Below, piece after piece: positions 22,075 to 34,098 of a stretch of 64,000 nucleotides of DNA; the first letter of the stretch is position 1, and every line of letters starts with the position of its first letter. The notes below the pieces were generated by a model. The model was not told where the DNA came from, did no database searches, and worked only from the letters and a program-made list of their open reading frames with translations. This stretch comes from Stomoxys calcitrans (lineage: Eukaryota; Arthropoda; Insecta; Diptera; Muscidae): assembly GCF_963082655.1 (NCBI RefSeq), contig NC_081552.1, positions 72,358,707 to 72,422,706 on the forward strand, given 5' to 3'. A program made the translations under genes and the position numbers.

Positions 22075-23570
22075 GGCGCAGCGAAGCGGGCCGGGCCCAG
22101 CTATATATAAAAATGAAATTGTTGCACTTTGTTTGCTTGTCTGTTCCGTATCGACTCAAAAACAACCCAACCGATTTTCATGAAATTTTTACAGATGGTA
22201 GAGTTTGAGCCCCCAGTGAAAATAGGGTACAACATTTTTTTAATATTCGAAGGAGGGGGAAGACGCTCCTCCTTACTCCAATATTCAAAAACGCCAGATC
22301 TCGGAGATGGGAGCGAAATTCTGCATGCCACCTCATGGTACCCCAAAAACACTAAATTGGTATAATATTTTGGGGTCAACTAACCTGGGGGGACGCCCCA
22401 TCTGAAAACCTCTCCAACCCCAAAAATCCCCAAAACGGGCATGAATGTCGAGCGTCACAAAATGGGTATAAAATGAAAGCTCTTTGAGAGTTGATATATA
22501 CATTTGGGGCAGAGTCATGTTGATATAAGGATTCAAGTATCCGGTTCACGTCCTGCCGTTCAGCCCGACGTGTAGATCTCGCCATTAAAGGACTCAAATA
22601 AACTGTCGTTTAGGTATTAGAGTCGGGGGGACCGACCCTCTCCCCCCACTAAAAAACAACGCCAAACTGTCATGTATGACGACCGAGACTAAATGAAGGC
22701 CGATTAGGATAGAATAGGACAGCAATAAAAGGTATTTGGCTGGAGAGTACGCTTTTTACCCTCAAATTGGGATAGACACAGCAGGACCTACGGATCTTTA
22801 AAAATATGGTATCCCAAGTGGTAGCTTTGAAATATGTTTTTGAATTTAGATGACCAACACAAAAAAAAAAATAATTTGTGTGGATCTGAACGGGACCCGT
22901 AGACCTGTATATAGCCACCTTCAATATGATTGATATCATGAGACTCAAACAAAATCGTGCTCTAGATGCTGATGCTATTTCAGGGTCCGCCCCCTAAACT
23001 CCCTTCAAACCGGCCATGTTTTCCTACTATGGGAAAAAGGGAACCAATCTGATATCAAGTGTATCAGGGACGACTCGTCTCATAAGCTTCCCCTGAACCA
23101 CACATACATGCCGACTATAGCAAAATGTAGCTCAAATGTGCTTTTAGGGAGTAGAGTATGAATCTAATATCCACTTTCGGGGCAAAGGATTTGGCTACAC
23201 CCATCCACCCCAAAACCAAGAGAATAAAGTAGATCTAACATCCATACATTAATAGAAGGACTCTCCCCTTGCCATTTTTTCAAAAACGGCAGATCTCGAA
23301 AATGGATGGGACGATTTACGCGAAATTAAGTTTGTTTATAATAACTCAAAACAGAAATTTATTATACATTCTTAAGGTGGGATGTCTAGGGCAGCCTATA
23401 GGCACACAATGACAATATTAGGCTAGAGCACGAATCTGATACATGGGGGTCCTCCTCACCCCCAAAAACACCACCATGCGGGACATATTTAACGACCATA
23501 GCAATATACGGCTCAAATGAAAGAAATTTGGTAGTAGAGCTGCAATATGATATCCAAACAGGACTTTTTT
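22075..23570 (+). mobile_element. Helitron-like non-autonomous element (family E)
   Basis: A 3'-end motif 'gcgcagcgaagcgggccggg' followed by 'cccagcta' (22077-22103) is joined directly to a 5' start 'tatatataaaaatgaaatt' (22102 on). The text 'ccgattttcatgaaattttt' follows, then degenerate units with 'ctcaaatgaaagaaatttgg'. Compare 33900-33927, where the same 3' motif ends CTAG. No protein is encoded. The right margin is lost where a family B fragment begins. Confidence 0.5.
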
Positions 23571-23574
23571 CCTG

Positions 23575-23866
23575 ACTGTGGTTATGTCCAAATCCGATCC
23601 GCTGTGGCCCAATTGCAATCCCCAACGACCTACATCAATAAAAAGGTGTCTGTGCAAAACTATAAGAGGCTAGCTTTACGCGTTCAACCGATTTCGTGAC
23701 TACCAAAGACGGGCGGATGTACAGATGGACATGGCTAGATCGACCTAAAATGTCAAGGCGATCAACAATATTTATACCTCATGGAGTCGCAGATCAATAC
23801 ATCGATGTCATACAAACAGATTGACTAGATTAGTTTACTGACCATCCTATTGCAGTGGGTTTAAAA
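23575..23866 (-). repeat. Family B 5'-end fragment
   Basis: Contains 'ggcccaattgcaatccccaa' and 'gctagctttacgcgttc', and ends 'ttgcagtgggtttaaaaa', a worn inverted terminus. Confidence 0.5.
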
Positions 23867-24099
23867 ACGAACTTAGGTACTTAGAACCCCATGATTTTAA
23901 GTTTATGTTCAACGGGTATCTCAACATAAAAGTAAGTTCACAAGAAAGCCAGTATTGGCCCAATTGTAAAACACTAGCGGGAATGAGTTTGACCTGGAGT
24001 CAAATTAAAAAAGAAAGTAGGGAGCAAATATGGAGCAAGTATCTATCCGTCCACATGTTTGGGCATTCATTGTGCGGAGTTCCCTAGTGCTCCGCCATA

Positions 24100-25100
24100 C
24101 CGTCTGCATTAGTGGTCATTGATCTGTTTTCCAAAGTCCGAAAATCGTTCGACGACGTAAGGCCTGAGTGTTCTGGCAGTCCGGCATCCATTTACAGGTT
24201 CCCGTCTGACTTTACTCTACACTGGCCATCCCCTCTACTATGTTCAGTAGTTCGACAAATGCCACATATGAGGCGACAGGTTCGCTCGTTGTGAATAAGC
24301 CCTTCCAGCCATATTCGTCGGCCTTCTATTTCCCAGAATAACATCGTTTCCAGGCATACGCTAAAGCCTAAATTAGCGTATGCCATGACTCATGATCCCA
24401 AAGTTCATTTAGGGATTCTAAACATTTCTCCACGCCCCTCAGCCTCACTGTCCTCGAAATCGAAGTCTTTAGCGCTGTCATACTGGCCTAAGATACGAGG
24501 GCAATAAACACCTTCCCGGATTTCTTTTACTGTTAAAGTAGTGGCACAGAACTCTGCTTGATATACCGCATACTCGCCTGACAGTCCCAGCGATATACCG
24601 ATATCGAAAGTCTCGGAGTGTCTTCAGTCGGCCCGAATCTTGGGTAAGAGAAGACATAGGTCTCATTCTCCTCACAAACATCATCCGTTTCCTATTATCA
24701 CTTCTCGGAAAGCTAATTCTGAAGATCCTATCTTGAATCGGTCTCGGTGCCAGCAGACCTGAGAGTTTCCTCGGTCTACCCTCTGCATCCATATTACCCG
24801 AAATATAATAGTGGTCTTACCCGATCTTCTTCATCATGCCTAAGAGCAAACAAGGCGGCACAGATCCGAATATAGACCTTAATAGGTTGCATATCCGGTT
24901 GCGGTATGGACCTAAAGGCTTCCGCGGCTTCGACACAGCCAAGTCCGCCCACCTTCTCGAACTCACTGCTTCGAATTTTTCAATCCACAGTCTTCAATTT
25001 TCAATCTTGCGCCATACCAGCGCCACATGTGTCTTCTCTGGTCTCACAATGGCGGTATACATCCAGTTAATCATCTTCAGGAATTATCCCCACTGACTGA
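24100..25100 (-). pseudogene. Highly decayed RT/RNase H remnant
   Basis: On the minus strand near 25085-25020 the translation 'WMYTAIVRPEKTHVALVW' matches the conserved end of RT in RNase H-bearing non-LTR elements ('YTAIVRP...'). Near 24590-24545 'YAVYQAEFCA' matches the Glu motif of the RNase H. Between them are many stops. The stretch 25100-25650 may hold an ORF1 trace (Lys/Glu-rich minus-strand pieces), but I cannot show it. Confidence 0.4.
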
Positions 25101-28030
25101 AGTTGCTCTTCCCTGTGTACTTGAAAACGAGCGAGCTCTTTTCCAGTGGTATCATAGTATTATGGTCTTCATAGGACCTGATCCTTATTCCAGCTTTTGC
25201 TAAAGTAGTTGGCACTTTCGCCCATTGCCCTTCCGGCACATCTTCTTCACTTCCCTTCGTTTTGCCCCGGAAATCTTTTTCGGGTTTTTTGAGAGCTTAG
25301 AAATGTTCTCGCCCGCTTCCCCTGCGAGTATCATCCTGCCCTGAATCGGAATTTTCACCTGTTTTTTACGATTCGGGTCCCCTGTGTTATACGTCTTTTC
25401 CGCTCTCGACTACCGATACCAAGGCAGTTATACCAGCGGGAGTCTCGACGACTCGTTGCTCGTGACCTGGTCACGAACCGCCGGTACATGGGTCCCTTCA
25501 CCGTCAGCTTTTCTCCTGCGTGCGTACTTTCCTTGGTTGTTTTTTTCAGTCAATTTTGGTGGGTCCACCTCTTTCTCCCCTTATCCAAGATAAAGATAAG
25601 GTGAAGTGGGCCGTTGAACTTATCCCTGTTTCCGACACTGGAGACGCACGGTATTGGGGATTGACAACTACCGCGATAGATAGAAGATGAAGATGATCTG
25701 CGCATCCTTCTGGGTGATTTTGGTCGACTGGTACTACAAGATTGCCTAAGGAGTTAAGGATGCCACTGCATCTTCGCTATATCCAAACCTTAAATGAGAT
25801 GGAGTAGCCCACTCTTCCCTCTCCCTTGCGAATTCATAATTGGCAACTTCTGCGAGAGATTCACAACTCCCGCGGGAAATTTGATTCACCATCAATGTCA
25901 TAGTCTAAAAATTTATAAAATTTTACTCAAAAATTCTCACCTTCGCAGCTATGGTTCACTTTTTTAATTCGCTTTACCCCAGAACATTTAAGCACGTTCA
26001 ATTAATTATCTTACCGGAACCATTTGCGGCACTTAGGGTAGGTCTGCTAATAAAGTCTGTAAAAAAATTCCATTACTTTTTATCTCCACAGGAATGTAAT
26101 GAGTCAATACAACTTTCCACATTTCCATGTGAGAAACTTTATCCAGCTCCCATTTTAACACCTAGACAAGCGTAGAGAAATACTTTTTGACCTATTTTCA
26201 TCATAGAACAAAAGACAGAGCGGTGGTCTCTGCAGCATCGTATGCAAGTCCGTCTGACTGCCTGTTTCTCTTAACCCCAATAACGGGGTTTGAACGGCAA
26301 TACTTTGATTTTTAAAGTGCACTTCAAGCGTAACACAACACATTTGCACCTTCATCAAACATTGAACACCCACTCAACATTTTTCTGGAGATTGAGCTAA
26401 ACAAGCGCAGATCGATTGAAAGCCACAATTAAGGCGTTAACACCATTACAGTGTTACCGTTAATTACCCATAGATGGGTAGACGGACAGAAAAGCTAAAA
26501 GGCAGATGCATAGACAGAAGGTGGCACGGACACACAAGCAACTTCAGCTTCAAATGGTTATTGCCCCTGACCCCATGGAGTCCCTTACACCTCTCTTTAC
26601 GGCAAGGTCCATTAAAGGCCTTATGCACGCTTTCATTTTGTTGGGCATCCCAGAAAACTGAAATGTTCTCACCTATTAATCAGCTGAAGAAATGAAGGCA
26701 TCTAGCACGAGCAGCTGCAGCTGCAGTGCACATGCGCACACAAAAGAACATGAGCCATGACATGATTGAATGCAGAGAATGAAAGAAAGTTTAATGCAGA
26801 TTATCAACACCCGAACCATTGAAAACGCCTTCAACCAACACCTCACATAAGCTTAGAAATGGTGCTTATAAAGTCCATAAAAAAGGAAAAAAAAAATAAA
26901 TAAACGAAAAATGTTATTGAAATGGAAGTGTCGATCAAAAGCCTGGCAAATGGATGATGGAACGGGGTAGAACTTTTTCTTCTCCAAAAAACGAGTTAAG
27001 AGTGCGCTTTAAAACAATTACCAACCGCATAGCAATCAAAGACTTAAGCTAAACTTAAAACCTGCAGTAGCAGCTTGCAGCCACCGGACTACTCTTCTAA
27101 TGGAATCAACACAAATGTTTAACATAGGCGAGCAGGCAACAACAATGCCAAAGTTTCACGATTGCTTTCGACAACAACATGAGCAACATCAACAACCATA
27201 AATGCCACAACTAAATGCAACATGCCGCGACAACTGACAATAAATTAAAGCCAACACAAATGCTGCAGCTTCACCGTGGCCAGCTATTTAAAGGCTGTCT
27301 GTCTGTCCGTCCGTCTGTCCCCACAGGCATTGGCAACTGAATAAAATCCCAATATTACAGAAATGTAAAAAAGGAAGACAAACCACAAACGAAATATGGT
27401 CCAAAAACATATACAAATCCCCCTCCACTAATTCCATTCCATTTCATTTCGTTTACTGATGCTGCTGGTGGTGGACACTGCTGGTAATACGAAATTTTTA
27501 CTTTTACAAAAATCGAAGCACAACAAATAATATTTTTCTACAACAACATGAAAATGAAATGTTTGCCTGCATCAAATATGGGTCACAACACGCCGGGGTG
27601 TCTGCCAGTATAAAATGTATGGAATATGAATGGCACTCTACATCACTACACTGCTACGCCGTAGAAGGACAGACGATTCTACACACATTAAGAATCTCCA
27701 TGGCCCAGAGCATCCCAGAGCGTTGAAGCTGCGAATGATGGCAGCAGCATCACAACCATCCACTAGCCTTAAATTGGGCCTCACTCTTACAAAACAATGA
27801 GAGGCGATCATTAGCAAAGGTAATGATGGTTGGTTTATTGTAATACACCTTAGTAATAGTAACCAGTTCCTAACAATTTTGGTGCGGGGGGAATTTTAGG
27901 CTACAAATATTCAAATAAGAAATCGAATAAACAATCCATACGCAATGGGGAAAATTCATTCAGATTGGCCCATTTCCATTCTAATCCCATTCTTGGGCAT
28001 AACCAATTTAAATTTCCAAGTTGCAAAAAT
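25101..28030. other. Host-like intergenic DNA
   Basis: After the possible retroelement edge (to about 25650) this is compositionally different: Gln/His-type triplets (26711-26726 'gcagctgcagctgcagtg', 27140-27200) and a GTCT/GTCC run (27298-27319). No complete exon, splice pattern or RNA gene could be supported. Confidence 0.4.
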
Positions 28031-29100
28031 ACAAGTAAAAAGGCGTTAAGTTCGGCCGGGCCGAACTTTGGATACCCTCCATTTCGGGTATATATGTAAA
28101 CCACCTTTCATCAAAATCCGGTGAAAATTGCATACCTTATGTCCCATAGCAGCTATATCGAAGTACAAGTCATTGTTCAATTGTGTTTAACAAAATATTG
28201 GTCTGTTTTAGTAGCTCTATCTAAAAATAAACCGATCTGAACCATATACAACATGGATGTCGAAAAGCCTAACATAAGTCAATGTGTCAAAATTCAATTG
28301 AATCGGATTATAAATGCGCCTTTTGGCCCCAAGCCAAGTCTTTAAATCGAGATATCGGTCGATATGGCAGCTATATCCAAGTCTGGACCAATCTCAGTGA
28401 AATTGAAGAAGGATGTCGAAGGCCTAACACAACTCACTGTCCCCAATTGCGGTGACATCGGGCAATAAATGCGTTTTTTATGGCCCCAAAACCTAAAGCC
28501 GAGAGATCGGTCTATATGGCAGCTATATCCAAATCTGGAACGATCTGTGCCATAGTGCAGAAGTATGCCAAGAGGCTTAACTTAACTCACTGTTCCAAAT
28601 TTCGGCGACATCGGACAATAAATGCGCCTTTTATGGGCCTAACACCCTAAATCGGAGGATAGGTCTATATGGCAGCTATATCCAAATATGGACCGAACTG
28701 AACCAAATTAACGAAGGATGTCGAAGGGCACTGTCCCAAATTTCAGCGAAATCGGATAATAAATGTGTCTTTTATGGGCCCAACACCCTAAATCGGCGGA
28801 TCGGTCTATATGGGGGCTATATCAAGATATAGTCCGATATAGCCCATCTTCGAACATAACATGCTTATGGACAAAAAATGAATCTGCACAAAGTTTCAGC
28901 TCAATATCTCTATATTTGAAGACTGTTGCGTGATTTCAACAGACAGACGGACAGACGGACGGACATGTCTAGATCGTCTAAGATTTTTACGCTGATCAAG
29001 AATATATATATACTTTATAGGGTCGGAAATGGATATTTCGTTTGTTGCAAATGGAATGACAAAATGATTAAACCCCCATCCTTTGGTGTTGGGTATAAAA
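28031..29100 (-). repeat. Helentron/DINE-1-like family A, complete
   Basis: Hairpin GTTCGGCCGGGCCGAAC at 28050-28066, then 'ggataccctcca'. Body units about 150 bp apart ('gatcggtctatatggcagct'), GTCY block 'cagacagacggacagacgg' at about 28941-28959, and end 'ggtgttgggtataaaa'. Confidence 0.75.
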
Positions 29101-29454
29101 ATGTCACCGCTTTCTGTGGTGATACATCAGGGAATTTGGCAATAAATAATTGTGATCCATCCAACACGCTGCGTTCAAAAACTAGCACATATATCATAGT
29201 CTGAAGTTCAACCCAATGCTGGCTGACGTGTCTTAGGAAGAAATGCTCTGCTTGTTTTACCATGTCTTGTATACCTGTGTGTCTGGTATACTGGGTTTAA
29301 TGCTGTGCGATTATCAGTCCTCTGAAATGCGTAGTTGGTGAATTGTGTTCGCAGCTTTGACAATAACTCCACGCACCAAATGCTGACGATGTTACAATTG
29401 CGATGAACAGGGTTATGGTCAGATGAGTAGTAAAACATTTCAAAGCAAATTTAA
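29101..29454. other. No gene seen
   Basis: Short single-copy-looking spacer between family A and family C copies. It has no terminus, motif or RNA gene that I can name. Confidence 0.35.
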
Positions 29455-29752
29455 TACAAATCGGTTGAACATTTTAGTAATTACCCCCTGTTAAGTGTAA
29501 ATCGGGCAATCTATATATATGGAAGCCATATCTAAATCTGAACCTAGTTTTACAAAAATGCATAGCGTTTGTCTTTGGCTAAAAAAGTGATGGGCGCATA
29601 ATTTCGTTTCGGTAACAAATGTGATATTGACCTTGATTTCAATAAAACAACAGACGGACTATCAGCACTGAAAGGATATGTGGACAGCTAAGCCGAATCA
29701 GCAGGAATTTCTGAGGCAAATTAACATTTTATCACAGCCACAGTAGTGGTGC
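29455..29752 (-). repeat. Family C fragment with 5' end
   Basis: 'aatcgggcaatctatatata', 'gaatcagcaggaatttctgag' and the end 'cagtagtggtgcagggtaca' match family C at 13840-14106. The hairpin side is absent. Confidence 0.6.
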
Positions 29753-29764
29753 AGGGTACAGTTT

Positions 29765-30735
29765 ATTATACCCTCCACCATAGGATATGGGGGTGGGGGG
29801 GGGGTGCACTAATTTCCCCATTCTAATCTGAGATACAACAAAGTAAATATATTCTTGATCGTCTTGACATTCTACGTCGATTTAGCCCTGTCCCTCTGTC
29901 GAAACACGCTAACTTTCCAAGGAATGATGATGGACGCTTGACATTTTATTTGAACACTTCCTATTGGAGTAGGTCAGTAAGGATTGGCTATATCGGTCCA
30001 TGTTTTGATATAATTGCCATATAAACCGATCCCGGATCATGACTTCTTGACCCTCTAGAGGGCTCAATTCCTTTTCGATTTGTTTGAAATTGTGCACGAG
30101 GTGTTTTGTTATGACTTCCAACAATTGTGCCAAGTATGGTTCAAATCGGTTAATAACCTGATATAGTTCCCATATAAATCGATCTCGGATCATGACTTCT
30201 TGCACCGCTAGAGGGCGCAATTATTATCCGATTTGGCTGAAATCTTGAACGAAGCCGTTTGTTTTCGACTTTCAACAAATGTGCCAAGTATGGTCCAAAT
30301 CGGTTCATAACCTGATGAAACTCCCATATAAACCTCTCTCTTGTTTATATTTTTGAGCCTCTAGAGGCCGCAATTCATACCCGATTAGGCTGATATTTTG
30401 AGCAACTTCACTTTTTCTATGACCTTCAATATACTTGGCAAAATATGGCCTGAATCTGTGCATAACCTGATATGGCTCCCATTTAAATCGATCTCCCGAC
30501 TATAATTATTGAGCCTCTAGAGGGCGCAATTATTATCCGATTTGACGGATATTGTACACAATGACTTCCACTTAGGTCTCCAACAGCCAATCCAAGTAAG
30601 GCCCAAAATCGGTTCATAACTTGGTATAGTTCCAATACCATAGCAATTCTTATCAGGCAATGATATTCAAAAATGCGACGCATAGTGGAGGGTATATAAA
30701 ATTCGGCCACGCCGAACTTAGTTTACCAACTTCAT
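29765..30735 (+). repeat. Helentron/DINE-1-like family B, complete
   Basis: Starts 'ttataccctccaccatagg' and ends 'gtggagggtatataaaa' plus hairpin TTCGGCCACGCCGAA (30702-30716) and 'cttagtttaccaac'. The G run at 29792-29804 is a local expansion. Units about 150-160 bp. Confidence 0.75.
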
Positions 30736-30879
30736 GTAAGCACCTAAAATACTCAACTGGATTCCTTTGAAAGCACTACATCACTTTGGACGTCGTGGCG
30801 GCACGGGTTATCATTAACCGATCGCCATAATATATCGTATTCTGCTTATCGGGATCAAAGTGTTTTCCCAAGTATGTAT

Positions 30880-30961
30880 GGAAGGTATCCGTTTTTCTAC
30901 ACAGCAAATGTACACTGCTGTGTTTCGGCCGATCGTCGCCTATGGATGCCTTGTGCAGTAT
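30880..30961 (+). pseudogene. Short RT fragment
   Basis: Plus-strand 'QMYTAVFRPIVAYGCL' matches the conserved 'YTAIVRPILTYGxxVW' region of non-LTR RT. It runs straight into a SINE body at 30962. Too short to place in a clade. Confidence 0.4.
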
Positions 30962-31192
30962 GATCATGTCCAGTGGTTATCACCTCCTAATGCTCGAGAC
31001 ATTTGTGAGGTACTTTGTCATGGAAAAATTCTCCTCCCGAAAAAGATATTGCACTGCGGCAAGCCGTTCGGATTCGACTATAAAAAGGAGGCACCTTATC
31101 ATTGAGCTTAAACTTGAATCGGACGGCACTCATTGCTATGTGAGAAGTTTGCCCCTGCTGCTAAATGGAATGTTCATAGGAAAATGTGGTTT
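30962..31192 (+). repeat. SINE body, head missing
   Basis: 'cacctcctaatgctcgagac' through 'cattgagcttaaacttgaat' and 'gtgagaagtttgcccctg' match the body of the full SINE at 38960-39280. The tRNA head is absent. Confidence 0.7.
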
Positions 31193-31568
31193 ACGGTTTT
31201 AAGGACTGTGGGACATAGATAAACACCTCTTTTCTCCACTGAGCTCTCTACAATCTTTGGACTGTTGGGTCTTTGGGAACTTCTGTAAGGACCTGGGATG
31301 GCTGACGGGCGGCTCTTTAGTCGGTGAGACTTTTTCGGTCTCTTTGACGGTTGTTTGTTTATCCCTCTCTCTTTCAATAACAGCTTTCGTCCCTCTCTCT
31401 CTCTCTCTCTCTCTTAATTGATTTCAGTATATTGGGTAGCCAAGGTAGCCAGTATATTGGGTAGCCAAGGTGCCGCATTTTTAGAAGGAAAGGAAACACC
31501 AAGTCCAGGATATTTGGACGTTTTTTCTGTACAGAACGTTAAACTGACTGATCAATTCAAAATTTTTG
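31193..31568. other. No gene; simple repeats
   Basis: (CT)n at 31391-31414 and a 26-bp tandem duplication ('cagtatattgggtagccaag') at about 31426-31472. Confidence 0.6.
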
Positions 31569-31906
31569 GGTACCCCCTCTAGCGAAAAGCAGATAGATGA
31601 TTTTAAAGATAAAGCTCGAAGTGCAACCCATTACCATAAATTGAGGAGCTCTAAACACTGTGGCCTAATCTGACCGCCTAATCTCAGCGGAAGTTATCAC
31701 CTCCTAATGCTCGAGACATTTGCTTCGTCATGGAAAAATTCTCCTCCCGAAAAGGGTGTTGCACTGCGGCAAGCCGTTTGGATTCGACTATAAGAAGGAG
31801 GTACCCCCTCTAGCGAAAAGCAGATAGATGATTTTAAAGATAAAGCTCGAAGTGCAACCCATTACCATATATTGAGGAGCTCTAAACACTATGGCCTAAT
31901 CTGACC
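31569..31906 (+). repeat. Mosaic duplication with SINE fragment inside
   Basis: A ~100-bp block starting 'taccccctctagcgaaaagc' occurs at 31569-31672 and again at 31802-31906, nearly identical. Between them, 31695-31801 repeats the SINE piece of 30977-31087 with a short internal deletion. The right block starts exactly where the SINE text 'aaggagg' ends. Confidence 0.75.
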
Positions 31907-31919
31907 TTAAAAAAATGTC

Positions 31920-32105
31920 GCCGTGGTGGTATACTAACATCGTGATTCCATTTGTAACTCTTCGAAATAATCATCTGAGACTCAACAATATATACAAATT
32001 CTTGATCGTCTTGACGTACTAAATCTATTAAGCCATGTCCGTTCGTCTGTCTGTCGAAAGCACGCTTACTTTCAAAGGAGTTAAGGTAGATGCTTAAAAT
32101 TTTCT
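31920..32105 (+). repeat. Family B 5'-end fragment
   Basis: Worn terminus 'gtggtggtatactaacatcg', 'ttcttgatcgtcttgacg' and GTCT block 'cgtctgtctgtcgaaagcac' (32044-32063). Cut by the Helitron-like element. Confidence 0.55.
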
Positions 32106-33927
32106 TCCCCCTTACCCTAATTCTCAGAAACGCCAGATCTCGGGAGTACACCGCCCCACCCTAAAACCTATCAAATATATATTTAGACCAATCACGACAA
32201 TATGGGACTTAAATGAAAGGTATTTAGGAGAGGAAAACGTGTCTGATATCCAATTGTCGGACCTAGTGTTAGGGGGACCACCCCAACCCCCAAAACACCC
32301 CTAAATCGGACATATTTATCAACCATGGCAATATGGGACTCAAATGAAAGGTATTTGCGAGTAGAATACGAATCTGATATCCAAATGTGGGACCACGTTT
32401 CTGGGGGTCCACCCCTTCCCCAAAACACCCCCCAAACAGGACTTATTTACCGACCATGAGAATATGGGGCTTAAATAAAAGGTATTTGAGTGTAGAATAC
32501 GAATCTGATATCCAAATAAGGGACCAAGTGTTTGGGGGGCCGCCTCTCCCCAAAAATATCCCCCAAAGGGGACAAATTTACTACCATAGCAATATAGGGT
32601 TCAAATGAAAGGTCTTTGGGAGTAAAGAACGAATCTGATATCAATATTCGGGAAAAGTGTCTATGGGGCCACCCCATCCCCACAACACCACCCAAATAGT
32701 AAGTATTTGCTGACCATTGCAATATGAGACTCAAATAAGAGGGTTTTTAGAGTGAAACACGAATCCGATATATATTTTCAAGGCAAACTCACTGAGTGGC
32801 GGCTCATCACCCAAAACATCCCCCAAGCCGGTCATGTTTGCCGACTATGGAAATAGGGGTCTCAAATTAAAGGTATGTGGGAGTAGACCACGTATCTGAT
32901 ATCAACATTAGGGACCTACTGTCTAGGGGACGTCCCACCACCATAACAACCCCCAAATAGGACTATTTGCTCACCAAGACAATTTGGGTCATAAAGAGAG
33001 TGGAACTAAATATTTATAGTTTTTAGGGCCAATACCCCAAACCGGACATTTTTCGAGGGCAATGGAAATATGGAGTTCAAATAATTGATATATAGATACA
33101 TGAGAATAGAGCACGATGCTGATACACTTTCAAGGCTAAGTATTTGGGGCACCACCCCACATCCAAAAACACTCCAAAATCGGGCATATTTACCGACCAT
33201 GTAAATGTGGGCTTAAATGAAAGGTATTGGGGGGTAGAGCAAGAATTGATACCCACTTTCAGGACCAATTTTCTGGGGGTCTACTCCTTTCCCAAAATAC
33301 CCCACAAACAGCAATTTTTTAGTGACCATCGCAATATGGGGCTCAAATAAAGGTATTTGGGAGTGCAATACGAATTTGATATCCAAATGTAGGACCATGT
33401 ATTTAGGTCATCACCCCTTCCCCAAAACATCCCCCAAAGGGTAAATATTTTTCGACCATGCCAATATGTGGCTCAAATGAGAGGTATTTGAGATTAGAAA
33501 ACGAATTTGATAACCTATTTTGGGGTCATGTGTTTGGGAGACGCTTCATCGTGTAAACTCTGCTAAACCAATGACAATATGGGGTTTAAATAATTGGTAT
33601 TTGAGAGGAGAGCACGATGTTGATATTTTTTCAGGGCCAAGTGTCTGGGGGACCACCTCACCCCCCTAAATCAGAGAAAACATGAGAATATCGGGCTGAA
33701 ATAAAGTATTTTAAGAATGGAGTACACCTTACATCCAAACTTAAATTCGTAGACCAATAAAGGTCATAGGGGGTTCAGATAAAGCCAGTTATATTGTTAA
33801 ACTGTTAGTCAAGTTTGCATGGTATTTCACTAAAAGCTCTTTAATTGTCGAAAATAAATATTCCAAGGAAACTTTTTTTCCATATAGAGTAAAAGAAGGC
33901 GCAGCGGAGCGGGCCCGGGTCAGCTAG
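32106..33927 (+). mobile_element. Helitron-like non-autonomous element (family E)
   Basis: Tandem units of 130-131 bp are anchored on 'gaccatggcaatatgggact' (about 32323, 32453, 32583, 32713 and on to about 33570). The 3' end is 'gcgcagcggagcgggcccgg' then 'gtcagCTAG' (CTAG at 33924-33927) followed by T, which is the CTRR-T end of Helitrons with a GC-rich palindrome (cgggcccg) just upstream. The 5' end is missing. Short frames follow the repeat period and are not genes. Confidence 0.55.
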
Positions 33928-34098
33928 TAGCTTCCCTAAAAACCGATCTCCCGGCTAGTCTTCTGCGGCCCCTAGAAATATCAATTTGTGCCTAATTTTT
34001 TTTGGCACATTTGTTCATTTGTGGAAACTTTCTTCAGAATCCATGGTGGTGGGCTCTGAAGTTTTGACCCGGCCGAACTAAGTACATTTTACTCGTGC
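33928..34098 (+). repeat. Family B 3'-end fragment
   Basis: 'aaccgatctcccggctag' leads to 'catggtggtgggctctgaag', 'acccggccgaacta' and 'cattttactcg', the hairpin end of a B/A-type copy. The left half of the hairpin is damaged. Confidence 0.55.
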
